From Candidatus Gastranaerophilales bacterium (lineage in GTDB: Bacteria > Cyanobacteriota > Vampirovibrionia > Gastranaerophilales > Gastranaerophilaceae): 33,819 nt of DNA. Of the stretch, positions 25,887 through 33,819 are shown in pieces; position 1 is the stretch's first letter, and each line of letters opens with the position of its first letter. The stretch is from the NCBI GenBank assembly GCA_905236205.1, contig CAJOPF010000011.1, positions 1 through 33,819 of the forward strand. Reading direction: 5' to 3'. The position numbers were made by a program, and so were the translations under genes. The notes beneath the pieces were generated by a model. That model did not search any database, was not told where the DNA came from, and saw nothing but the letters and a program-made list of their open reading frames with translations.

Positions 25887-27365
25887 ATGATTTCAGAATT
25901 ATTATTATCAATGATGATTAACCCCGATTTGGATAAATTAAATCTTATTGCACACACTGATAAAAAACCGGCAGTTGCGGCGACACAACAGACAAAAGCG
26001 GAAAGAACGCCTTTTACTCAAGCTTTTGTTATACAGGAAGATAACAGAACAAATATGTATAACATTGAGGATATTCAAAAGTATTATGATAATTTAATCA
26101 ATTTGGTAATAAAAGATTTTTCCGCAAGAAAAAGTAATCCTAAAGAGTTTTTAAAATGGGTTGATTTACCATCCGAACAACTTGCAAAACATGGAACAAA
26201 ATCTCACTTGGATGAAATTTATGACCAAGCACAAATATTAAAATCAAGAAAAACGACGGAAGAAAGACCTTTGGTTGTTTTAGGCATAGGCGGTTCAAAA
26301 CACACTGCAGAATTTTTATTAAACATGAACGGTGTAGGCAACAAAGGCAAAGTTTATTTTTATTCCGATATTGATCCTGTAAGTTTTGACAATTTTTTAC
26401 AAGAAGTTCATAAACCGATAAACGAATTAAACTTCTTGGTTGTTTCAAAATCAGGAACAACATTTGAGACAAAAGACGGATTTTTAAGGTTTGAATACAA
26501 ACTTTTTGAATATTACAAAAATCAGGGGCTATCTGATAAAGATGCTCTTAGCGCAGCACAAAGCCACTTTGCAATTTGCACTGACAAAACGCCAAACGGT
26601 AAAAATCTCAGAGGCAAAATAGGATTAAAAAACGGTAAAGATAATAATTACATAAAAGAGCTTTATATCCACGACGGTGTAGGCGGTCGTTTCAGCATGT
26701 TTGATGACGCAGGACTATTTGCAGCTGCTTACGCAGGAGTAACTAAAGATAAAGCAACAAGAATTTTAAAAAGTGCGGCTCAAACATCTAAAAATTGTTT
26801 AAACAACGATATAAAAATAAATCCTGCAGCAAGAAGTGCATTATTTAATCTTTATGCTTATCAATTCGGATATAAACTGAAACAGCAACAATATTTCGGA
26901 CGATTATTTGAAGGCGGCGGAGAAAATTGGATAAAACAATTGTATTTGGAATCGCTCAAGGATTTTGATTTTAACGCAACAAAAGCTCCTGACAGTATGC
27001 ACTACGCATCAGAAGGATTTTTCTATCCTGCAAACAGAGACAAATACCACGTTGTAATGACGGCTATGTCACCTGAAATATCTCCTAATTACAAAAAATA
27101 TTTAGGAGCAATACTTATATCCTACGCAGAAAAAGTTCCTGTTGAAATGGAAATTCTTGACGTTGAAAATGATGCCATAAAACCAGAAGCAATAGGAGAA
27201 TACGTTCAGGCAAAACACTTTGAAATAGTATATACAGGTATGCTAAGAAGACAGGCAAAAGCTCAAATGCCTGAGAAATTACCTGAAGTATTCCAATCAC
27301 ACGTTGAAGTTTATAAAAACAAATTTAAACCAAACAGTCCTTATGAACTTGCTCCAGGGCAATAA
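25887..27365 (+). CDS. pgi: Glucose-6-phosphate isomerase
   Basis: VLGIGGSKHTAEFLL, VVSKSGTTFETKDG, GVGGRFSMFDDAGLFAAAYAG; ATG 25887 preceded by aaaggag. Confidence 0.85.
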   Translation: MISELLLSMMINPDLDKLNLIAHTDKKPAVAATQQTKAERTPFTQAFVIQEDNRTNMYNIEDIQKYYDNLINLVIKDFSARKSNPKEFLKWVDLPSEQLAKHGTKSHLDEIYDQAQILKSRKTTEERPLVVLGIGGSKHTAEFLLNMNGVGNKGKVYFYSDIDPVSFDNFLQEVHKPINELNFLVVSKSGTTFETKDGFLRFEYKLFEYYKNQGLSDKDALSAAQSHFAICTDKTPNGKNLRGKIGLKNGKDNNYIKELYIHDGVGGRFSMFDDAGLFAAAYAGVTKDKATRILKSAAQTSKNCLNNDIKINPAARSALFNLYAYQFGYKLKQQQYFGRLFEGGGENWIKQLYLESLKDFDFNATKAPDSMHYASEGFFYPANRDKYHVVMTAMSPEISPNYKKYLGAILISYAEKVPVEMEILDVENDAIKPEAIGEYVQAKHFEIVYTGMLRRQAKAQMPEKLPEVFQSHVEVYKNKFKPNSPYELAPGQ

Positions 27366-27436
27366 CAACACCATACAGCACTCGTTGAGGTATCGGTATT
27401 TGTATAATTACGACAAATAGATTTACAATAATTTTC

Positions 27437-27472
27437 GTGCTATCCTTAAAATATGGATAGCACATTTTTTTT
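27437..27472 (+). terminator. Terminator-like hairpin (9-bp stem + T-run) overlapping the start of the next CDS
   Basis: gtgctatcc-ttaaaatat-ggatagcac-atttttttt; ATG 27453 sits at the loop/stem junction. Confidence 0.7.
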
Positions 27473-28763
27473 AAATCCTGTACTAATTTCAATAATATTA
27501 CTTTGTGTATTATGTTTGTGCAAAGTAAACGTTCTGTTGTCCATAATGATATCCGCAATCACAGCGGGCATTTGCGCCAAAATGAATATAACGCAAATAA
27601 TGAATACCTTTATATCAGGAATGGGTAACAACTCGGAAACAGCGCTCAGCTACATTCTTTTGGGAGCTTTTGCTGCAGCGATGACACAAACTGGACTTGC
27701 AGGAACATTAGCAAAAAAAATATCACAACTTATAAAAAACAATAAATTTATACTCTTTGTCGTTTTAACCGTAATTGCAATGCTTTCACAGAATTTAATT
27801 CCTGTTCATATTGCATTCATACCTATTTTAATTCCACCTCTTTTAAATATAATGAATACTCTAAAAATCGACAGACGTGCGGTTGCGTGCTGCCTTACAT
27901 TTGGCTTAAAAATGCCATATATAGTTATTCCTGCAGGTTTCGGACTAATATTTCAAGGCTTGATTGCAGATAATGTAGTTCAGAACGGAATGACAATGGT
28001 AAAATCAGATGTTTGGAAATACACAACAATACTTGGTCTTGGTATGTTTATCGCATTGTTGATTTCAATTTTTATATCTTACAGAAAACCGAGAGAATAC
28101 GAAAATATTGAGATTTCAGAAACAAAAAATAATCAAAGCGATAAATTCACAAAAGAGCATTATATAACACTATTTGCGGCATTTGCGACATTACTGGTTC
28201 AATTAGTAACAAAATCTCTGCCGCTTGGAGCATTAGTGGGCTTGGGAATAATTTTCGGTACGGGCACTATAAAACACCACAAAATGGACAACTTGATAGA
28301 TGAAGGTGTAGGTCTAATGGGATACATCGCATTTGTAATGCTCGTTGCAGCAGGATTTGCGGCAGTATTAAAATCTACGGGCGGAATTGAAACTTTTGTA
28401 AGTTCCGTTATGAGTGTTATCCCTGCAAATAAAATTATTGCAAGCGCATTGATGCTGTTAACAGGCTTATTTATAACAATAGGCATAGGAACTTCTTTTG
28501 GTACAATACCGATTTTGGCGGTTATTTTTGTGCCTGTGTGTATCAGTTTAAATTTTAATCCTGCAGAAACAGTGGCAGTTATTGCCGCAGCCGCAGCATT
28601 AGGTGATGCGGGCTCTCCTGCATCTGATACGACTCTTGGTCCGACAGCAGGTCTTAATGCAGACGGACAACACAACCATATAACAGACACCTGCATACCG
28701 ACATTTATACATTACAATACGGCTCTGATTTTATTTGCATTGATATCAGTTATATTGTTCTGA
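27453..28763 (+). CDS. Na+/H+ antiporter family protein (NhaC/YuiF-type)
   Basis: NPVLISIILLCVLCLCKVNVLLSIMISAITAG N-term; LSQNLIPVHIAFIPILIPPLL; GDAGSPASDTTLGPTAGLNADGQHNHI. Confidence 0.8.
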   Translation: MDSTFFLNPVLISIILLCVLCLCKVNVLLSIMISAITAGICAKMNITQIMNTFISGMGNNSETALSYILLGAFAAAMTQTGLAGTLAKKISQLIKNNKFILFVVLTVIAMLSQNLIPVHIAFIPILIPPLLNIMNTLKIDRRAVACCLTFGLKMPYIVIPAGFGLIFQGLIADNVVQNGMTMVKSDVWKYTTILGLGMFIALLISIFISYRKPREYENIEISETKNNQSDKFTKEHYITLFAAFATLLVQLVTKSLPLGALVGLGIIFGTGTIKHHKMDNLIDEGVGLMGYIAFVMLVAAGFAAVLKSTGGIETFVSSVMSVIPANKIIASALMLLTGLFITIGIGTSFGTIPILAVIFVPVCISLNFNPAETVAVIAAAAALGDAGSPASDTTLGPTAGLNADGQHNHITDTCIPTFIHYNTALILFALISVILF

Positions 28764-28767
28764 TTTT

Positions 28768-30177
28768 TTAAAATCTGAAATAAATAAACGGATTGTATGT
28801 TCCCACAGCGATAAATAATGTTGAGAAGAAGAATAAAACTAAAAGCCAAACATTTACACCAATTCTGGCAATTTCAGATTTAACAAACAGCATATTTTTA
28901 AATATCGGAACAGAGCATAATATTGCTGCAACAAAAGCAATCGTTTCAAAGGTTCCTAAATAATACCAATTTGAAAATATCACATCATCAGGACAAACTC
29001 TCAATATGCCGAACATATTTGCAAGATATTTTAAAGCATAATGTAAATTATCAGCCCTGAAAAATATCCAACCGATTACAAAAACAAAAATACAATACAA
29101 ATGCATTAACACTTCCGTTTGAATTTTATGCTTTTGTTTTTCAAATTCTTTTATATTATATATTTTTTCCAAAATTATAAAAAATCCGTGCCATATACCC
29201 CAAACAATAAAGTTCCAACTTGCGCCATGCCAGATACCCGTAAGCAAAAATACTATTCCTAAATTACGGCAGGTTGCGAATAATCCGTTTCTGTTACCGC
29301 CCAATGAAATATAAACATATTGCTTAAACCACGTTGAAAGAGATATATGCCATCTTCTCCAAAATTCCGTAATTGATTTTGAAATATAAGGATAATTAAA
29401 GTTTTCCATAAATCTAAAGCCAAAAATTAAGCCTAAACCTATTGCCATATCTGAATATCCAGAAAAATCAAAATAAATTTGGAAAGTATAAGCAACAGCA
29501 CCTAACCAAGCCGTTAAATGAGAAAATGTATCTGGTGACTGTATGAATATTTTATCTGCAATTGCCCCCATTGTATTTGCAATTAAAACCTTTTTAGATA
29601 AGCCGATAATAAATCTTTTTACACCTAAACTAATACTTTCAAAATCGATTTCTCTGTTGTTTATTTGTTCTTCAACATCATGATATTTTACAATCGGACC
29701 TGCAACTAATTGAGGGAAAAGACAGATGTAAAGAGATAATTTGTAGATATCTTTTTGAACCTTAACTTCTTTTCTGTAAACATCAATTAAATATGACATT
29801 GCTTGGAAGGTGTAAAACGAGATACCAATAGGCATTACAACATTTAACGCAGAAATATTCAAACTAAAAATATTATTAACATTGGTTAATATAAAATTAA
29901 AATATTTAAAATATATTAAAAAAGACAAATCTGCAATTACGGTAAGAATTAAAAACAGTTTATCCGCTTTTCTGTAATTATCAATTAAAACAGCACCAAG
30001 ATAATTGATTACAATTGTCAAAAGCATTATTGCAAGATACCTTGGCTCACCCCAAGCATAGAAAATTATACTTGCAATAAGTAAAACCGTATTACGTAAC
30101 TCCTTTTTAACTGAAAAATAAGATATAAAAAGCAACGGTAAAAATATAAAAATAAATGTCATTGACGAAAAAAGCAT
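28768..30177 (-). CDS. MBOAT family O-acyltransferase (AlgI-like)
   Basis: MLFSSMTFIFIFLPLLFISYF; AWGEPRYLAIMLLTIVINYLGA; ITEFWRRWHISLSTWFKQYVYISLGGNR; LTGIWHGASWNFIVWGIWHG. Confidence 0.92.
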   Translation of the reverse strand: MLFSSMTFIFIFLPLLFISYFSVKKELRNTVLLIASIIFYAWGEPRYLAIMLLTIVINYLGAVLIDNYRKADKLFLILTVIADLSFLIYFKYFNFILTNVNNIFSLNISALNVVMPIGISFYTFQAMSYLIDVYRKEVKVQKDIYKLSLYICLFPQLVAGPIVKYHDVEEQINNREIDFESISLGVKRFIIGLSKKVLIANTMGAIADKIFIQSPDTFSHLTAWLGAVAYTFQIYFDFSGYSDMAIGLGLIFGFRFMENFNYPYISKSITEFWRRWHISLSTWFKQYVYISLGGNRNGLFATCRNLGIVFLLTGIWHGASWNFIVWGIWHGFFIILEKIYNIKEFEKQKHKIQTEVLMHLYCIFVFVIGWIFFRADNLHYALKYLANMFGILRVCPDDVIFSNWYYLGTFETIAFVAAILCSVPIFKNMLFVKSEIARIGVNVWLLVLFFFSTLFIAVGTYNPFIYFRF

Positions 30178-30180
30178 TCT

Positions 30181-31389
30181 CTACCAACCCTTAAAATTCT
30201 TCAATTTATTGATGTACACAGAAGACATATATACAACTACCGCATCCGGTTTTTCTTTAAGTATTGTTTTTCGCAATTTTTTAAAATCAGGTAATCTGTA
30301 TTTATGCACTTCGTTAAAACTGGAAGCTATAATGTACGACATACTTTCAGTATAAGAACCTCCAACTAAAAATAATTTGTATTTACCGTCAGGATTTTTG
30401 AAATAAGAATATGCTTTCTTGGCTTTGATAACGGATTTTGCAGGAAAAATATAGTCATAATAGCGATATTTTACTTTTAGACCCAGTTTTTCTTCATCCA
30501 AAAATGACATTCTTGATTCTATCCCTTTTGTAAATTCTCGGTTATAGTCATATCTGATATCTTTATCTTTAAATTTTTCAAATTTCTTCTTAGGAACAAC
30601 CGATAAAAGAGGTAAGTCCTTTTTTAAATCTTTAATAATTTTTTCATAGATTAAATATACGGCACTGTCTGTTATATGGTTATCAGTTTTATAATGCACA
30701 TACTCGTCATCGTCAATCATTTGTTCCAAATCATCAATAGGATACATTATATCTATGCCGTATTTTTTATGACTTATTGAAAGCAAATCCTTCAATAATT
30801 TTCTATTGATATTGTTTTTGTAAAGCAAACAATCATCTTCATACAAAATATCCTTTTGCGGAACAATAACAACTCTGCAAACTATATTGTTTTTATCACA
30901 AAAAGAATAGAATCTGTTTAGCGATGCTGCTATCTCCTCAGGTTTGTATATGTAATCCTTTTTAAAATAGTTGTAAAACAGCATTTTTGCTTTTTTATTG
31001 TACGAAACATTATCATAAAGCACAAATTTATAATTTAATGCCAATTTGAGGTTATAATAAAATCTTAATAAGTTTTCCCTTAAGAAAAATCTGTCGTTAA
31101 ACCAATTATCAAAGTTCTTTCCAAATTTGTAATTTATCCTTTTATCAGCAGTAATAAAATTTTCCCATTTTGCAAGAGTTCTATGCTCGGATTTTGACTC
31201 CTTTGCATCTGTTATATAAAGAGTAGGAATGAACAAAAAGAGGCAAAAAGCACACAAAAACAATATTTCCGTTATTGAAATATTCTTTGAGTTTTTAAAT
31301 TCAATAACTTTATCTACTATTTTATACGTCAATAAAAAGAATAGTATTATAACCGATATAAAAAATAATTTGTCAAATCCCATAACCAT
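30181..31389 (-). CDS. AlgJ/AlgX-like (DHHW-type) SGNH-like acetyltransferase partner
   Basis: N-terminal TM; YKTDNHITDSAVYLIYEKI (D-x-H region); LFLVGGSYTESMSYIIASSF; adjacent to MBOAT with a 3-nt gap. Confidence 0.7.
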   Translation of the reverse strand: MVMGFDKLFFISVIILFFLLTYKIVDKVIEFKNSKNISITEILFLCAFCLFLFIPTLYITDAKESKSEHRTLAKWENFITADKRINYKFGKNFDNWFNDRFFLRENLLRFYYNLKLALNYKFVLYDNVSYNKKAKMLFYNYFKKDYIYKPEEIAASLNRFYSFCDKNNIVCRVVIVPQKDILYEDDCLLYKNNINRKLLKDLLSISHKKYGIDIMYPIDDLEQMIDDDEYVHYKTDNHITDSAVYLIYEKIIKDLKKDLPLLSVVPKKKFEKFKDKDIRYDYNREFTKGIESRMSFLDEEKLGLKVKYRYYDYIFPAKSVIKAKKAYSYFKNPDGKYKLFLVGGSYTESMSYIIASSFNEVHKYRLPDFKKLRKTILKEKPDAVVVYMSSVYINKLKNFKGW

Positions 31390-31505
31390 AACTTTATGCT
31401 ATCACAAAAAACTGCCTATGCAATAAAATTCTAGGTAATTACATACACAGATAAGATGTCCCGCTCGGACAGAGTGAACTTTTGGTGGCAGGAGTTTCTT
31501 TGTAT

Positions 31506-31533
31506 CACGTTTCTTTGCGGTCAAAGAAATGTG
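31506..31533. repeat. Inverted repeat/hairpin in a relatively GC-richer non-coding block
   Basis: cacgTTTCTTTG-cggt-CAAAGAAAtgtg. Confidence 0.5.
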
Positions 31534-31676
31534 GTAGGATTCTGTAAATATTTTATTCGTATATCAAATTCTATTTTTAAAGATTATTATAAAAATATCC
31601 AATCGGCTAATTGCTTTATACGTAAAAAAGATTTTTAATATAATTAAATCTTTTTCATACTTCCAGCTATTCTTAT

Positions 31677-31705
31677 GAGCCTTTTTTCATTAAAGGGCTC
31701 TTTTT
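31677..31705 (+). terminator. Terminator-like hairpin upstream of the SLH gene
   Basis: gagccttttttcattaaagggctcttttta. Confidence 0.5.
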
Positions 31706-31863
31706 ATTTTAATAATTTTACGACTTACCCGAAAAGTTATTTCTAAATAGCCTTAGTATATAACCGCTTTCGACAATGTTATAAAACAATTTAAAGGGCA
31801 TAATCTTAAAGAAAGTGAAGGAACTACATTTAACAATAAAACCAAATAAGGAGGTTAGAAAAA

Positions 31864-33792
31864 ATGAAATTCAAAAAATTAACAGTAGCAGCTTTAATTG
31901 CTTTAGGAATAAGCGCAACAGCCGTAAGCAACGCTGCAAATGCAGCTTGTCCTTGTAACAGCGACTTGCCTAAGGTAAGCGCCCCTTGCGAAAAAGTAAC
32001 AAAAAAATGCAACAAGTGCCATAAAGCAAAACCAAAATGTAAATGCCAAAAATCAGAAGAAATCAATGAACGCTGCGCTAAAAAAGCTCAGCCGACATGC
32101 GCAAGTTGTGCTTCTGCACAAACAACCGACCGTAAAGACATGAAACAAATCTACGGATACCCTAATGCAATATACGGAACAAATAACTATGTAGGAGAAA
32201 GAGCAAATTCGATTACATCAAGTGAAAATTACTTAAATCCTAATATTGCGGGTGCAACAATTACGTCAGACGGTTCAATGACAGGTGCCGCAAGTCAATT
32301 GCCTTACTTAAATTCCAATATGGATACCATTAACGGAGTAAATGTAAGCGGTGAAGAACAATATCTTGACGGCGGATGCCCTATTGATATTCATACCGAA
32401 AATTCTATTGATGCACTGAAAAGAAGCTACGAACCATTTGATTTGAAATCAAATTTAAAAGGAATGACAGGAGCAGCTGCTAATTTACTTAATTATTTCC
32501 CTGATGTACCTGAACAGCACTGGGCATCTTGTGATATCGACAAATTAGCTATGAATGACGTTGTTGTCGGCTATCCTGACAGAATGTTCAAGCCAAACAG
32601 AAATGTATCAAGAGCAGAATTTGCAACAATGCTTGTAAAAGGCTTCAATATGGACAACTGCTCTCTTGAACCAAAATGTATTTTCTCTGATGTACCTGCA
32701 GGAAATTGGGCTAATCCTATGATTGCAAAAGCCGTAGACGAAAAACTTATGAAAGGTTATCCAAACGGCAGATTTATGCCTAACAACCATGTAACACGTG
32801 CAGAAGCACTTACGGCAATGGCAAAAGGTTTGAATAATTGTTCAATAGACGAATGTAAAGCAAAAGAAATTTTGTCTAAATACAAAGACGGCGGCAGAGT
32901 TCCAAGCTGGTCTAAAATTCCTATCGCAACAGCTTTGGAAAATGGAGCTTTGTCAGACTTACCAAATTCAGATATGATTTTACCTGATAAAACAGCTTCA
33001 AGAGCCGATATTGCATCAATGCTTCAAAATGTACGTGTAGCAGGCGGCTATGACAATAATCCAAAAACCGCAAATGCCGCATGTCCTATCGACACAAGCA
33101 AACAAGCATATTTAGAAAACGAAGAAGTTGTAAAAATTCCTACATTAAAACTTGAATTTTTAGATGAAATCAACGCTAAATCTGCTCACGTCGGTCAAAG
33201 ATTTGCAGCTAAAACATTGGAAGAAGTAACAATTAACGGACAAGTTTACCCTTGCGGTTCACGTGTAAACGGTAAAGTTATAGAAGTAATCCGTCCAAAC
33301 GGCTGCAAAGAAAAAGGTGCTTTAAAACTTGCGTTTACGGAAATTCAAAACGGTAATTGCAAAGCAGAATTGCCAAAACAAATTTTAACAGCACAAATCA
33401 ATAAAAAGAAAAATCCGCACTTTATCGCAAGAACACTTACATTCCCATTCACATGGGCAGGTACACTTGTCGGCACAACAGCAAGAACAGCAGGCGGTCT
33501 TGTTTCAAACCTCGGTAACGCAGTTGAAAATGTTTCAAACGGAGTAGGAACAGCTTTGGGCGAAACATCACAAGCTCAATTCAAAGCAGCAGGCAGAAGC
33601 GTCGGCGATGCTCTTGTTGAAACAGTTAAAGCTCCCGTTGATATTACAAGAACAGCACTATCAGGAACAATGGGCTTGTTCCAAACATCAGGAGACGAAA
33701 TTGCTTATGTTGTAGACCCTAAAGGCGCTAAAATATCGGCTGTTAACCCTAAAGAACATATCACAATCGCATTTGGTTGTGCAAATAAATAA
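31864..33792 (+). CDS. Cysteine-rich SLH-domain envelope protein with C-terminal TrbI-like region
   Basis: Signal peptide; 10 Cys in about 60 aa after cleavage; SLH repeats FPDVPEQHWASCDIDKLAMNDVVVGYPDRMFKPNRNVSRAEFATMLVKGF and FSDVPAGNWANPMIAKAVDEKLMKGYPNGRFMPNNHVTRAEALTAMAKGL plus a degenerate third; strong SD aaggagg. Confidence 0.88.
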   Translation: MKFKKLTVAALIALGISATAVSNAANAACPCNSDLPKVSAPCEKVTKKCNKCHKAKPKCKCQKSEEINERCAKKAQPTCASCASAQTTDRKDMKQIYGYPNAIYGTNNYVGERANSITSSENYLNPNIAGATITSDGSMTGAASQLPYLNSNMDTINGVNVSGEEQYLDGGCPIDIHTENSIDALKRSYEPFDLKSNLKGMTGAAANLLNYFPDVPEQHWASCDIDKLAMNDVVVGYPDRMFKPNRNVSRAEFATMLVKGFNMDNCSLEPKCIFSDVPAGNWANPMIAKAVDEKLMKGYPNGRFMPNNHVTRAEALTAMAKGLNNCSIDECKAKEILSKYKDGGRVPSWSKIPIATALENGALSDLPNSDMILPDKTASRADIASMLQNVRVAGGYDNNPKTANAACPIDTSKQAYLENEEVVKIPTLKLEFLDEINAKSAHVGQRFAAKTLEEVTINGQVYPCGSRVNGKVIEVIRPNGCKEKGALKLAFTEIQNGNCKAELPKQILTAQINKKKNPHFIARTLTFPFTWAGTLVGTTARTAGGLVSNLGNAVENVSNGVGTALGETSQAQFKAAGRSVGDALVETVKAPVDITRTALSGTMGLFQTSGDEIAYVVDPKGAKISAVNPKEHITIAFGCANK

Positions 33793-33819
33793 TTTCTATA
33801 TGAAATTATTTATGAACAG

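Noticed and set aside
28199-28696. 165-aa antisense ORF in the antiporter gene
   Set aside because: Mirror of a membrane-protein CDS, with no independent support.
31456-31638. 60-aa ORF MSRSDRVNFWWQEF...
   Set aside because: No SD; contained in the repeat-like block, more consistent with a dispersed non-coding element.
31625-31655. 10-bp hairpin aaaaagattt/aaatcttttt
   Set aside because: Very AT-rich; may be a weak terminator but cannot be distinguished from composition bias.

Overview
This 33.8 kb AT-rich bacterial window is densely coding. Protein style (Gram-negative-type SLH protein, TGS-less ThrRS, the 'MGMAASQARFL' proteins) hints at a gut non-photosynthetic Cyanobacteria/Melainabacteria-like (Gastranaerophilales) genome, but that placement is inference. 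Recognisable genes: partial hppA (membrane pyrophosphatase, running off the left edge and absent from the ORF track), xer-type tyrosine recombinase, rsmD, SWIM/SNF2 helicase, class A beta-lactamase-fold serine hydrolase, GH3/NagZ-type hexosaminidase, HU, SpoIID/LytB protein, thrS, a UvrD-like helicase with a Cas4/RecB-like nuclease, glutamate-synthase-small-subunit-like oxidoreductase, pgi, NhaC/YuiF-type antiporter, an MBOAT (AlgI-like) plus AlgJ/X-like pair, and a Cys-rich SLH protein. The less explained content is: (i) tandem HNH-like proteins whose N-terminal CxxC is about 200 aa from the HNH core; (ii) two flagellin-like-architecture paralogs in inverted orientation about 16 kb apart, sharing a 103-bp leader with 3 mismatches (81 bp identical); (iii) a tandem pair of small uncharacterised helical paralogs; (iv) a fused double UvrD-like helicase with a separate 4-Cys PD-(D/E)XK nuclease; (v) a multi-hairpin intergenic RNA candidate at 23370-23606; (vi) a terminator-like hairpin containing the start codon of the antiporter gene. 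No rRNA, recognisable tRNA, CRISPR array or IS element was seen.
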